Source of the DNA: Streptomyces sp. NBC_00490
GTDB lineage: Bacteria; Actinomycetota; Actinomycetes; Streptomycetales; Streptomycetaceae
Direction of reading: 5' to 3'
Assembly (NCBI RefSeq): GCF_036013645.1
Contig: NZ_CP107869.1
Coordinates: 5,828,001 to 5,892,000 of the forward strand
DNA length: 64,000 nt
Shown here piece by piece: positions 8,200-16,339 of the stretch. The notes under the pieces are model-generated. The model was not told where the DNA came from. It made no database searches and was given only the letters and a program-made list of their open reading frames with translations. Position numbers and translations under genes: made by a program. Every line of letters starts with the position of its first letter. The stretch's first letter is position 1.

Positions 8200-9198
8200 A
8201 TGACGACGTACGGATCCTTTCCCGGCAGCCGGCCGCGGCGGCTGCGGACCTCTCCCGTCATGCGGCGGATGGTCGCCGAGACGAGGCTGCACCCCGCTGA
8301 CTTCATCCTTCCCGCCTTCGTGCGGGAGGGCGTGAGCGAGCCGGTGCCGATCGAGGCCATGCCGGGCGTGGTGCAGCACACCCGGGACAGTCTGAAGAAG
8401 GCCGCCGCCGAGGCTGTCGAGGCCGGGATCTCCGGGATCATGCTGTTCGGGGTGCCCGAGGAATCCAAGAAGGACGCGCTGGGAACGCCGGGCACCGATC
8501 CGGACGGGATCCTTCAGGTCGCGCTGCGGGATGTGCGGGCCGAGGTCGGTGACGAGCTGCTCGTGATGTCCGATCTGTGTCTCGACGAGACCACCGACCA
8601 CGGGCACTGCGGGGTGCTGGACGACCAGGGGCGGGTCGACAACGACGCCACCCTGGAGCGGTACGCCGAGATGGCTCAGGTGCAGGCCGACGCCGGGGCG
8701 CATGTCGTCGGGCCCAGCGGGATGATGGACGGGCAGATCGGGGTCGTGCGCGACGCCCTCGACCAGATCGGGCGCGAGGACGTGGCCGTCCTCGCGTACA
8801 CCGCGAAGTACGCGTCCGCCTTCTACGGGCCCTTCCGGGAGGCCGTCGGGTCCTCGTTGCGGGGGGACCGCAAGACCTATCAGCAGGACCCCGCCAACGC
8901 CCGGGAGTCGTTGCGGGAGTTGGCCCTCGATCTGGAGGAAGGGGCCGACATGGTGATGGTGAAGCCCGCCGGGCCCTATCTCGACATCCTGGCGCGGGTC
9001 GCCGACGCGGTGGACGTGCCCGTGGCCGCCTATCAGATCTCCGGTGAGTACTCGATGGTCGAGGCCGCCGCCGAGAAGGGGTGGATCGACCGGGAGCGGG
9101 CCATCCTGGAGACGCTGACCGGGATCAAGCGCGCCGGGGCGCAGAACATCCTCACCTACTGGGCTGTTGAGGCTGCCCGGATGCCGGCGCTTCGGTAG
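8200..9198 (+). CDS. hemB: delta-aminolevulinic acid dehydratase (porphobilinogen synthase)
   Basis: It condenses two 5-aminolevulinates to porphobilinogen. The 332-residue protein has both Schiff-base lysine regions: YTAKYAS at about residue 203, and Lys255 in [13 protein letters not shown]. It also has the C-terminal block [10 protein letters not shown]. The metal-site loop reads [15 protein letters not shown], with Asp where zinc-type enzymes have the middle Cys, so metal use may be mixed. The gene sits 187 bp after hemD, probably in the same haem cluster but possibly with its own promoter. Its 3' end overlaps a convergent lipoprotein gene. Confidence 0.97.
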   Translation: MTTYGSFPGSRPRRLRTSPVMRRMVAETRLHPADFILPAFVREGVSEPVPIEAMPGVVQHTRDSLKKAAAEAVEAGISGIMLFGVPEESKKDALGTPGTDPDGILQVALRDVRAEVGDELLVMSDLCLDETTDHGHCGVLDDQGRVDNDATLERYAEMAQVQADAGAHVVGPSGMMDGQIGVVRDALDQIGREDVAVLAYTAKYASAFYGPFREAVGSSLRGDRKTYQQDPANARESLRELALDLEEGADMVMVKPAGPYLDILARVADAVDVPVAAYQISGEYSMVEAAAEKGWIDRERAILETLTGIKRAGAQNILTYWAVEAARMPALR

Positions 9199-9349
9199 TC
9201 GCCGTCGTTGTCTGTGTCGTGGACGTCGAGGGGCCTTCGTCGCGAAGGCCCTCGCCGTCCTCGCACGCGGTCAGGGTGAGGGTGGCGAGCACGACCGTCA
9301 GGGCTGCCAGGAGGCGGGGTGCGGTGTGCGCGTTCGCTGGCGCGGGCAT
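9152..9349 (-). CDS. small Thr/Gln-rich lipoprotein overlapping the hemB 3' end
   Basis: The encoded peptide is 65 residues. It starts [11 protein letters not shown], then has a hydrophobic stretch [17 protein letters not shown] with a good lipobox (LTAC, Cys29). A short Thr/Ser/Gln-rich tail follows, ending [11 protein letters not shown]. The ATG at 9349 has AGAGAGG about 9 bp upstream; the frame is also open upstream, but the signal peptide fixes this start. The last 47 bp lie antisense to the hemB C-terminal codons. No function can be assigned. Confidence 0.6.
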   Translation of the reverse strand: MPAPANAHTAPRLLAALTVVLATLTLTACEDGEGLRDEGPSTSTTQTTTATTEAPASGQPQQPSR

Positions 9350-9364
9350 CGGCAGGGGCCTCTC

Positions 9365-9394
9365 TGTCGGTTGTCTGTCTGTCGGTTGTCTGTG
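9365..9394. repeat. 15-bp tandem duplication
   Basis: TGTCGGTTGTCTGTC occurs twice in immediate succession, the second copy ending in G. It lies about 15 bp upstream of the small lipoprotein start, in its probable leader or promoter. Confidence 0.7.
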
Positions 9395-9577
9395 AGGAGT
9401 GGTCTCAGCCTGGCGCCTGGGTGGGTGTGGTGACCATAAGGTGCCGCCCGTTCTGGGACGGGCAGAGGGCGGGACGGCCTCCGAACTGCGGGGATGCCGC
9501 GTCCCGAGGATGCGGTACGGGACGCGGGAGACGGGAGTCCGCCGTCCCGACGGCCGCCGCGGGCTAGCTTGTTCGTC

Positions 9578-10381
9578 ATGAGCATGGAGATCGACACCAC
9601 CAAGGCGCATCCCGCGCGTGTCTACGACGTCTTCCTCGGCGGCACCGACAACTACCCCGCCGACCGTGAGGCCGCCGCCGCGGCGCTCGCCGCCAATCCG
9701 CGCGGGTACCTGGATGTGCGGCACAACCGCGACTTCATGCGGCGGGCCGTCACCGAGCTGGCGGAGCGGGACGGGATACGGCAGTTCCTCGATGTGGGGA
9801 CCGGGTTACCGACCGCGGAGAACGTGCATCAGATCGCCCAGCGGATCCACCCCGAGTCGCGGGTCGTGTACGTCGACAACGATCCCGTCGTGCTCGCGCA
9901 CGCGCGGGAGCTGCTGAGCGGTCATGCCGAGGGGCGTACCGCCTATCTCGACGCCGGCTTCGAGGACCCCGCGCGCATTCTCGAGCGGGCCGCCGAGACG
10001 CTGGACCTGAACCGGCCCGTCGCGTTGTTCCTGGTGGCCGTGTTGCACTTCATCGAGGACGAGGTCGCCTATCCGGTGGTGCGGGAACTCGTCGACGCGC
10101 TGCCCCCGGGGAGCCGGGTGGTGCTCAGCCACCTCACGCTGGACCTCAACGCGGCGAACATGCGGGCCGTGCAGGAGACGTACACCGCACGTGGGTTCTC
10201 CTTCGTGCTGCGGTCCAAGGGGGAGGTCGAGCGGTTCTTCGCGGAGAGCGGCCTTGAGGTCGTCGAGCCCGGTGTCGTGCCGGTGCACCGGTGGCGGCCG
10301 GACGGGGCCGCGCCCGCCGAGATCGCTGATGTGACCGACGCGGACATCAACGTGTACGCGGCGGTCGGGCGCAAGGGCTGA
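9578..10381 (+). CDS. DUF574-family SAM-dependent methyltransferase with a TTA codon
   Basis: This 267-residue protein belongs to the actinomycete S-adenosyl methyltransferase family PF04672. The N-terminal signature is AHPARVYDVFLGGTDNYPAD, the SAM-binding motif is FLDVGTGLPTAENV, and VVYVDNDPVVLAHA is the acidic strand. The substrate is unknown. The Leu codon at 9806-9808 (codon 77) is TTA, so translation should depend on the bldA tRNA and therefore on development. I start at ATG 9578, where family homology begins. No strong ribosome-binding site is visible, and an ATG at 9584 is an alternative. Confidence 0.85.
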   Translation: MSMEIDTTKAHPARVYDVFLGGTDNYPADREAAAAALAANPRGYLDVRHNRDFMRRAVTELAERDGIRQFLDVGTGLPTAENVHQIAQRIHPESRVVYVDNDPVVLAHARELLSGHAEGRTAYLDAGFEDPARILERAAETLDLNRPVALFLVAVLHFIEDEVAYPVVRELVDALPPGSRVVLSHLTLDLNAANMRAVQETYTARGFSFVLRSKGEVERFFAESGLEVVEPGVVPVHRWRPDGAAPAEIADVTDADINVYAAVGRKG

Positions 10382-10437
10382 TCCCGCATCCCGGAAAGCT
10401 GTTTGTAGGCGGCATCTATATCTCTAGGGTGCTCGGC

Positions 10438-11637
10438 ATGACCCTTACGAGCACCTTCGCCGCCCCGCCCTCGCTCGCCTCGCGCGTCCGGTCGACCGGC
10501 GGGTCGGCGGTACGGGAGATCCTCGCCGTCACCGCGCGGCCCGAGGTCGTCAACTTCGCCGGCGGGCTGCCCGCGCCCGAGCTGTTCGACCGCGAGGGCG
10601 TCGCGGCGGCGTTCCGGCAGGTACTGGAGGAGACGCCGGGGCAGGCTCTTCAGTACTCGACGACCGAAGGGGAGCCGCGGCTGCGGGAGTTGCTCGCGCG
10701 ACGCACGACGGTGCGGGGGCTGGCCACCGGCGCCGAGGAGCTTCTTGTCACCACCGGGTCGCAGCAGGGCCTGTCGCTGGTCGCCGCCGCGCTCGTCGAA
10801 CCCGGTGACACCGTCCTGGTCGAGGATCCCTGCTATCTGGCGGCACTTCAGGTCTTCGGACTGGCGGGGGCGCGGGTTCTCGCCGTGCCGGGCGATGCGC
10901 AGGGACCGGACGTGGAGGCCCTGGCGGAGCTGGTGGTGCGGGAGCGGCCCAAGCTGTTCTACACCGTCCCCACCTTCCAGAACCCCAGCGGGCGGACCAT
11001 GTCGGCCGAACGCCGGGCCGGTGTGGCCGAGGTGGCGGGGCGGTCCGGGGTGTGGATCGTCGAGGACGATCCGTACGGGGAGCTGCGGTTCGAGGGGGAG
11101 CGGCTGCCCTGGATCGCCTCCTACCCGGGGGCCGGGGACCGGACCGTCCTGCTCGGGTCCTTCTCCAAGGTGATGGCTCCCGGTCTGCGGCTGGGATGGC
11201 TGCGGGCGCCGAGTGAGCTGCGGCGGGCCTGTGTCGTCGCCAAGCAGGCCGCCGATCTGCACACGCCGACCGTCAACCAGCTTGCCGCGGCCCGGTATCT
11301 GGAGGAGCGGGATCTCGACGCGCACGTGGCCCGGGTCGCGGCCGTGTACGGGGAGCGGCGGGACGCGATGCTGGCGGGGCTGGCCGACGCGCTGCCGGAG
11401 GGGGCGTCCTGGAACCGGCCCGAGGGCGGCATGTTCCTGTGGGCACGGCTGCCCTCGCACTACGACACGACCGCCCTGCTGCCCGAGGTCGTACGCCATG
11501 ACGTGGCCTATGTGCCGGGGGCGCCCTTCCACGCGGGACAGGCCGACCGGGCGACGCTGCGACTGTGCTTCGTGACGGAGACGCCGGAGCGGATCGGGGA
11601 GGGGCTGCGGAGGATGGGCGTGGTCCTTGGGTCCTAG
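10438..11637 (+). CDS. PLP-dependent fold-I aminotransferase (2-aminoadipate/LysN-like)
   Basis: This roughly 399-residue protein has the family opening VVNFAGGLPAPELF, the substrate loop YTVPTFQNPSGR, the Asp region WIVEDDPYGELRF and the PLP lysine in GSFSKVMAPGLRLGW. It resembles the 2-aminoadipate transaminase/MocR-type aminotransferase group, but without the GntR DNA-binding domain. The exact amino donor is not predictable. Start ATG at 10438; an in-frame GTG at 10429 is possible. It stands alone between the methyltransferase and N-acetyltransferase genes. Confidence 0.85.
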   Translation: MTLTSTFAAPPSLASRVRSTGGSAVREILAVTARPEVVNFAGGLPAPELFDREGVAAAFRQVLEETPGQALQYSTTEGEPRLRELLARRTTVRGLATGAEELLVTTGSQQGLSLVAAALVEPGDTVLVEDPCYLAALQVFGLAGARVLAVPGDAQGPDVEALAELVVRERPKLFYTVPTFQNPSGRTMSAERRAGVAEVAGRSGVWIVEDDPYGELRFEGERLPWIASYPGAGDRTVLLGSFSKVMAPGLRLGWLRAPSELRRACVVAKQAADLHTPTVNQLAAARYLEERDLDAHVARVAAVYGERRDAMLAGLADALPEGASWNRPEGGMFLWARLPSHYDTTALLPEVVRHDVAYVPGAPFHAGQADRATLRLCFVTETPERIGEGLRRMGVVLGS

Positions 11638-11707
11638 GTCTCAAGGACGGGGGCGGTTGGGGCCGGCGGCTGCGGACGGCGGGGGGTGGTGTGCCTAGGG
11701 TTGAGGC

Positions 11708-12556
11708 ATGTCCGACACAGTGGAGTTCGACCTCGACGCGTATCTCGGCCGGATCGGGTGGGAAGGGGAGCGGGTCGCCGATGTGGCGACCCTGCGGGCG
11801 GTGCATCTCGCGCACTCGCGGGGCATCCCCTACGAGAACCTCGACGCCATGAACCGCACGGCTCCCTCGCTGGCCATCGGTGATCTGCTGGACAAGCTGG
11901 TCCGCAGCCGGCGCGGGGGGTACTGCTACGAGCACAACATCCTGTTCCTGCACGCCCTGGAGGCGCTGGGCTTCGGGGTGACCAGGCTGGCGGCGCGGGT
12001 GATGGTGGGCGCGGACGGTTCGGAGAGCTCGGGCCGTCCGCGCACCCATATGACCCTGCTGGTGGAGGTGCCGGGGGAGACGCGGCCCTATCTCGCCGAC
12101 GTCGGCTTCGCGGCGATCGGCGCGCTGCTGGAACCGGTGCCGCTGGTGGCCGGCGTCGAGTTCGAGGGCGCGGGGCGACGCCACCGGCTGGTGCGGGTGA
12201 CGCACCCGGGGCCCCTGGACCTGTGGGTTCTGGAGACCTATGTGCCGGGCTCGGCATGGGGTGACGGCTGGCGGCGGCAGTACAACTTCACGCTGGACCC
12301 CGCCGAGCGGCCCGACTTCGAGGTGGCCAACTGGTACGTCGCCATGCACCCGCGCTCCCCGTTCGTCCAGCGGCGGTTCGTGCAGCGGCTCAGGGGCGAC
12401 CAGCATGTCCTGCTGCTCGGCCAGGAGCTGACCGTGACCTCCCCCGACGGCACGGTCAGCAAGCGGGAGGTCTCCGAGGAGGAGGTCGCACGGCTGCTGG
12501 ACGAGGAGTTCGGGATCGACGTCCCTCAGTCCCACCAGAAGGACCACGCCGGCTGA
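11708..12556 (+). CDS. nat: arylamine N-acetyltransferase
   Basis: This 282-residue protein transfers acetyl from acetyl-CoA to arylamines and hydrazines. The catalytic triad is visible: Cys73 in RRGGYCYEHN, His115 in RPRTHMTLL and Asp132 in YLADVGF. Length is normal for bacterial NATs. In actinomycetes NAT-like enzymes may also release or cyclise polyketide chains, but no such genes are nearby. Its 3' end overlaps the convergent DUF4253 gene by 31 bp. Confidence 0.92.
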   Translation: MSDTVEFDLDAYLGRIGWEGERVADVATLRAVHLAHSRGIPYENLDAMNRTAPSLAIGDLLDKLVRSRRGGYCYEHNILFLHALEALGFGVTRLAARVMVGADGSESSGRPRTHMTLLVEVPGETRPYLADVGFAAIGALLEPVPLVAGVEFEGAGRRHRLVRVTHPGPLDLWVLETYVPGSAWGDGWRRQYNFTLDPAERPDFEVANWYVAMHPRSPFVQRRFVQRLRGDQHVLLLGQELTVTSPDGTVSKREVSEEEVARLLDEEFGIDVPQSHQKDHAG

Positions 12557-13299
12557 TCGAGCAACTGGCGTTCGGCGTAGGCCTCCAGGACGGTGTCGCC
12601 GCCCTGCCAGAGGTTGTCCGGGCAGAACGCGAAGTGTTCGGCGGCCAGGGCCCGCGCCTCGGCGAGTGTCGTGGGCGGGGCCGCCACGGAGACCCGCAGA
12701 TGGTCGAAGCCGAGCGCCACGACCCGTATGCCGAAGCGGTCCTCCCAGGAGCGGAGCACCGCGCTGAGACGGGCCGTGTCGTCGCCGTGGTTCACCGCGC
12801 CCGTCCAGCCGAGCGCCGTCGGGATGTCGGCGCTGCGGCGGGCCGGGACCAGGGCCAGGCGGGGTTCCTTGAGAGGGCCGCCGGCCGAGAGGAAGCCACC
12901 GGCGATGTCGGTGGCCGCCGCGTCCGGGTCGGTCGTGGCGGCGGTCGCCTCCGCCAGGCCCGGCCAGTCGCCGGCCTCCGCGGCGCAGCACTCCTCCCAG
13001 AAGTCGGCCAGGACCTCCTCCGCGTCGTGATCACCCGGGTACGACACCTCGGCCGGCGCCAACTCCCAGTCCTCCGGGCCGCCGTGACCCCCACCGATGT
13101 CCAGGACCACCGGGAGCAGCCCGACCGCGCGAGGCGCCTCCTGGAGGGCGGCCCAGGCGGCCGGGGTCGCCCGGTCGTCGGCCAGCCAGAGCAGCGGCTC
13201 GTGCCACGGCCCCTCGTCCGTCGTGTCGATCAGCTTGCCCGGCGGAAGACCGAGGCCGAGAGAGGCCAGCCTCGGCAGCGGGTTGGGGAGCGTTGCCAT
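12526..13299 (-). CDS. DUF4253-domain protein
   Basis: This 257-residue cytosolic protein starts MATLPNPLPRL. Its second half has the DUF4253 pattern ALVPARRSADIPTALGW, LRSWEDRFGIRVVALGFD, LAAEHFAFCPDNLWQGG and a C-terminal WSFWWD. The family is widespread in actinomycetes and has no known function, though immunity roles have been suggested elsewhere. ATG 13299 was chosen because the conserved family begins there; the frame stays open upstream but into low-complexity sequence. It has no operon partner. Confidence 0.8.
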   Translation of the reverse strand: MATLPNPLPRLASLGLGLPPGKLIDTTDEGPWHEPLLWLADDRATPAAWAALQEAPRAVGLLPVVLDIGGGHGGPEDWELAPAEVSYPGDHDAEEVLADFWEECCAAEAGDWPGLAEATAATTDPDAAATDIAGGFLSAGGPLKEPRLALVPARRSADIPTALGWTGAVNHGDDTARLSAVLRSWEDRFGIRVVALGFDHLRVSVAAPPTTLAEARALAAEHFAFCPDNLWQGGDTVLEAYAERQLLDQPAWSFWWD

Positions 13300-13385
13300 G
13301 CCGACGACTGTAGGCGCAGCCACTGACAACGCCGGGCGCCCCGGTGCCCCCGACCGGCCCCGGGGCCACCGGGACGGGAGGGATG

Positions 13386-13453
13386 GGCAGATCTGTCCCC
13401 TGCGAGGAGGACACGACCTGCGGTTTCGCCGCCAGAGGCGGGACAGATCTGCC
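13386..13453. repeat. palindromic intergenic element, copy A
   Basis: The arms GGCAGATCTGTCCC (13386-13399) and GGGACAGATCTGCC (13440-13453) are a perfect 14-bp inverted repeat around a 40-bp centre. The right half, from CGACCTGCGGTTTCGCCG onward, closely matches the reverse complement of copy B at 38173-38242. The element lies in the 338-bp gap between the divergent DUF4253 and sigma-factor genes, a gap in which I see no other gene. Confidence 0.85.
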
Positions 13454-13637
13454 ATTCGCCGGGCGGCTACGGTGCCCCGGGCCGAGCCGGGCATGGCGTC
13501 GGCCGTCACCGCACCGGCGGGGGCCGGGAATTCACGTAGTCACCCTGATCCGCGAGGACTTGAGGTTACGGTGGGCCGAGCGTCGGGGGCGCGAACGGGC
13601 GGCGCGTCGACGGCGCCCCGGAGGGGAGGGAGACCGC

Positions 13638-14246
13638 GTGACGGAGCCGGGCCCGCGCGAGGACGACCCCAGGAAGCCGCTGCCGGTCGGCGGCCCCGCG
13701 GAGGGCGCCCCCGAGAAGGGCGCTCCGGCCGAAGGGGTCACCCCGCCGTCGTACGGCCTGTCTCCCGAGGACGAGGAGGCGTTCGGCCGCTTCTACCGCG
13801 CCTACGTCCCCAGGCTCACCGCGTACCTCGTCCACCAGGGCGCTTCCGTCGACCGGGCCGGGGAGTTCGTGCGGGACACGATGGTCAAGGCCCACCGCTC
13901 ATGGCACGAGATCAGGTCGCACAAGAGCTGGGCCTACTCGGTCGCCTACCGGGAGTTCGTCCGCCACGCCACCCGCGTGGAGGAACCCGTCGAGGAGGTA
14001 CCCGACTCCACGACCCTGCTGCGCCGCCCCGAGGCGACCGAGTCCTGGTTACAGGAACAGGAGATCGTCCGGGTCCTACGGGGACTGCCCGCACGCCAAC
14101 GGCAGGTGCTGGCCCTCATGCTGGACGGGTGGAAACCGGCCGAGATCGCCAAGCTGATCGGGATCGAGGGCGCGGCGGTGCGGTCGAACCTGTTCAAGGC
14201 GCGCAAGGCCGTCGCCCAGCACCTCGCGCGGCGGGAGGAGGACTGA
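13638..14246 (+). CDS. ECF-type RNA polymerase sigma factor with a TTA codon
   Basis: This 202-residue protein has a Pro/Gly/Glu-rich N-terminus of about 40 residues. A sigma-2 region (DEEAFGRFYRAYVPRLTAYLV ... HKSWAYSVAYREFVRHA) is followed by a sigma-4 HTH (LPARQRQVLALMLDGWKPAE then IAKLIGIEGAAVRSNL). GTG 13638 is preceded by GGAGGGAG, which fixes the start well inside a longer open frame. Leu at 14049-14051 is a TTA codon, so synthesis should wait for the bldA tRNA. The stop and the next start overlap as TGATG, so the following gene is coupled and is the best candidate regulator or partner. Promoter specificity is unknown. Confidence 0.88.
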   Translation: MTEPGPREDDPRKPLPVGGPAEGAPEKGAPAEGVTPPSYGLSPEDEEAFGRFYRAYVPRLTAYLVHQGASVDRAGEFVRDTMVKAHRSWHEIRSHKSWAYSVAYREFVRHATRVEEPVEEVPDSTTLLRRPEATESWLQEQEIVRVLRGLPARQRQVLALMLDGWKPAEIAKLIGIEGAAVRSNLFKARKAVAQHLARREED

Positions 14247-15217
14247 TGGCCGACGAGTGGCTCTCCCGAGAGCACGAGGAGTTCGCCCTCGGCCTCTCCC
14301 GGTTCCTCGACCTCGACGCCGGGCTGCATGAGGTGCGCGAGCAGGCCGGCCGGCATGAGGACGTGGTCCGAGGTCTGGGGCTGGTGGTGGACGCCGAGGG
14401 CGGACTGGCGAGCATCCTCCACGCCGAGGACGCGACGGACCCCGCCACGACGGACCCCGCGAACCGCGCGTGGATGTCGGAGGCCGATGTCGCCGAGGCT
14501 CTGCGCGCCCTCCCCGCGGAACAGCGGCTGGCCGCGCGCAAGGACCCCGCGATCGCCGCCTGCGTCAGCGGCGAACTCCTGGTCCGGGCCCTGGAACTGC
14601 TCGACGACCTCGTCCAGGAGAAGAAGCGGCCGGGAACCGCCGAGGACTACCCCGCCCCGTACGCCGAGCGCTTCGCGGACCTCGCCCTGGACTACGCCCG
14701 CGCCCGCAGGTTCACGCTGGCGGAGCCGCCCGCCCTGACGCTCCCCGCCGCCCTCAACCTCGCCGCGGTCTTCGCGCGCACCTTCGAACACGACCTCCGG
14801 GCGGCCCGCCACCCCGGCGACAGCGCCCACGCCCTCACCGACACCCTCGACTCCGCCGCCCGCGCCCGGGACCCCGACCGCGTCCGTGGCATCGACCTCG
14901 TCGCCCGCCCGCTCGCCCGCAGCCTCGCCCTCGAAGCCGGCCACCGTCTCCGCCTCCCGACGGCGGACGGCCTCGTCGCCGCGCTGCTCGACGGCACGCT
15001 GGACGACTTCACCGACGCGGACCTCACCGGCGTGAACCCGAACGACCCCGGGCTCAACGGCATCCAGTGGTCCGACCCGGGCACCCGCTGGCCACCCGGC
15101 ACGGACATCGAGGCGCTGCGGAACAGGTCCGAGGAGACCTCGCCGTACTCCCGCGTGTATGTACTCGGACGGCGTCCGAAGGGAACGAGCAGGCCCGGGG
15201 CGGGAGTTCGGGTCTAG
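14246..15217 (+). CDS. soluble partner protein coupled to the ECF sigma factor
   Basis: I do not recognise a named family in this 323-residue protein. It starts MADEWLSREHEEFALGL and is acidic, Ala/Leu/Asp-rich, mostly helical, and lacks any signal peptide or transmembrane segment. The C-terminal third holds DGTLDDFTDADLTGVNPND, a single pentapeptide-like stretch, then YSRVYVLGRRPKGT. It begins on the last base of the sigma gene's stop (TGATG), so it is almost certainly co-translated with it. A classical ECF anti-sigma factor would usually have a membrane or zinc motif (HxxxCxxC). I see neither, so a soluble anti-sigma or effector role is inference only. Confidence 0.75.
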   Translation: MADEWLSREHEEFALGLSRFLDLDAGLHEVREQAGRHEDVVRGLGLVVDAEGGLASILHAEDATDPATTDPANRAWMSEADVAEALRALPAEQRLAARKDPAIAACVSGELLVRALELLDDLVQEKKRPGTAEDYPAPYAERFADLALDYARARRFTLAEPPALTLPAALNLAAVFARTFEHDLRAARHPGDSAHALTDTLDSAARARDPDRVRGIDLVARPLARSLALEAGHRLRLPTADGLVAALLDGTLDDFTDADLTGVNPNDPGLNGIQWSDPGTRWPPGTDIEALRNRSEETSPYSRVYVLGRRPKGTSRPGAGVRV

Positions 15218-15426
15218 ACGGTCGTCGCGATGAATGCCGACCAGGCGGTGGCCGTGACCTGGAGGGTCGGGCCGGTGGGGGTCTTGGAGTCGCGGACGTG
15301 GATGGTGTGGGGGCCCTCGTCGCTGGTGTGGCTGGACTTGTGCCAGGTGTAAGCGACTTCGAGGCATTCGCCGCCCTCGCTGCCGCTGTAGGTCGACTTG
15401 AACCACTGAAGTGCCTCGGTGCTCAT
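15214..15426 (-). CDS. DUF397-domain protein
   Basis: This 70-residue protein has the DUF397 pattern LQWFKSTYSGSEGGECLEVA, then VRDSKTPTGPTLQVT and WSAFIA. Such proteins are encoded next to XRE/DUF5753 regulators across Streptomyces (the BldB- and WhiJ-type neighbourhoods), where they are thought to act with or against the regulator. It overlaps the upstream XRE gene by four bases, so the two are coupled. At its other end it overlaps by 4 bp the convergent sigma-partner gene. Confidence 0.88.
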   Translation of the reverse strand: MSTEALQWFKSTYSGSEGGECLEVAYTWHKSSHTSDEGPHTIHVRDSKTPTGPTLQVTATAWSAFIATTV

Positions 15427-16250
15427 TGCTCTCCTAGCAGACGGTCGAGCAGGCCCTTCGATTCCAGTGGCGACAGGGCCTGTGCTCGCAGCATCGCATA
15501 TTTGAGAGAGAGCCTGGACACCTCATCCGCGTCGGAAACCCACTGGCTGCCGCGCTGCCCCTCGATGTAGGCGAGGTGCTGGTGGTCCGGGGTTTCCAGG
15601 AGGACGAAGGGGCCGTCCAGCCCAGCGTGCGAGGGGCCGGCCATCGGCAGGAACTGGACGGACATGCATGGCAGTTCTGCACACGCCCGCAGGTGGCGGA
15701 GTTGTTCCGCTTGTACCTCTGGCCCTCCGATGCCCAGGTGCAGCACCGGCTCCCAGACCACGAAGCTGAGGGTCGGTGGGGTCGTGCGCTGAAGGATCTC
15801 CTGCCGCTCGACGCGTGCCGCTGTCTTCGTCTGGATCTCGTCCTCGCCGTATGCCGGAACGCGCTCCCGGAGCACGGTCTCCGCGTACGCCCGCGTCTGA
15901 AGCAGGCCCGGCAGCACCTGGTTGGCATAGAGGGACAGCGCGATCGCCTCCCGCTCATGCTCCATGTACAGCTCCGCCCACATCGGGAACTGGTCGATCT
16001 CCGGCAGGTTCGCCACCCCGACCGACAGCATCCCCTTGGTCTGGAGGATCTCGTCCAACAGGGCGGCCAGGTCCGGCTTCAGGGACCTTCTGCCCTGCTC
16101 GATCGAGGCGATCGTCTCCTCGTCGACCTTGACCAGCGCGGCCAGGGCACTCTGGGTGTGGCCCGCGGCGCGGCGGGCCGCGGCCAGTTGCTTGCCCAGC
16201 ATCTTCATCGAGGTCAGGTTCTTCGGCCGCGGTGGCTTCTTCGCGCTCAT
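15423..16250 (-). CDS. XRE-family regulator with DUF5753 domain
   Basis: This 275-residue protein has an N-terminal helix-turn-helix at about residues 15-70 (LGKQLAAARRAAGHTQSALA ... ETIASIEQGRRSLKP). It is followed by the DUF5753 ligand-like domain (FPMWAELYMEHEREAIAL, YANQVLPGLLQTRAYAETVL, LPMAGPSHAGLDGPFVLLE). It belongs to the WhiJ-like regulators linked to development and antibiotic production. ATG 16250 begins the usual family length; 18 further in-frame codons upstream are possible. It is followed by a coupled DUF397 gene and faces a divergent ATPase gene, the classical three-gene module. Confidence 0.9.
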   Translation of the reverse strand: MSAKKPPRPKNLTSMKMLGKQLAAARRAAGHTQSALAALVKVDEETIASIEQGRRSLKPDLAALLDEILQTKGMLSVGVANLPEIDQFPMWAELYMEHEREAIALSLYANQVLPGLLQTRAYAETVLRERVPAYGEDEIQTKTAARVERQEILQRTTPPTLSFVVWEPVLHLGIGGPEVQAEQLRHLRACAELPCMSVQFLPMAGPSHAGLDGPFVLLETPDHQHLAYIEGQRGSQWVSDADEVSRLSLKYAMLRAQALSPLESKGLLDRLLGEQ

Positions 16251-16339
16251 GCTGGTCTCAATCCCCCAGGTCCCACGTACGTCACCGGGTGAGAGCCCGT
16301 ACAAAAATTTCGTACGGGTTCACTCGCTGATCCACGCCA

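Noticed and set aside
13097..14245. Upstream extension of the sigma-partner frame to 706 codons
   Set aside because: The extension runs through the DUF4253 antisense strand and the sigma gene in another frame; the TGATG overlap fixes the true start at 14246.
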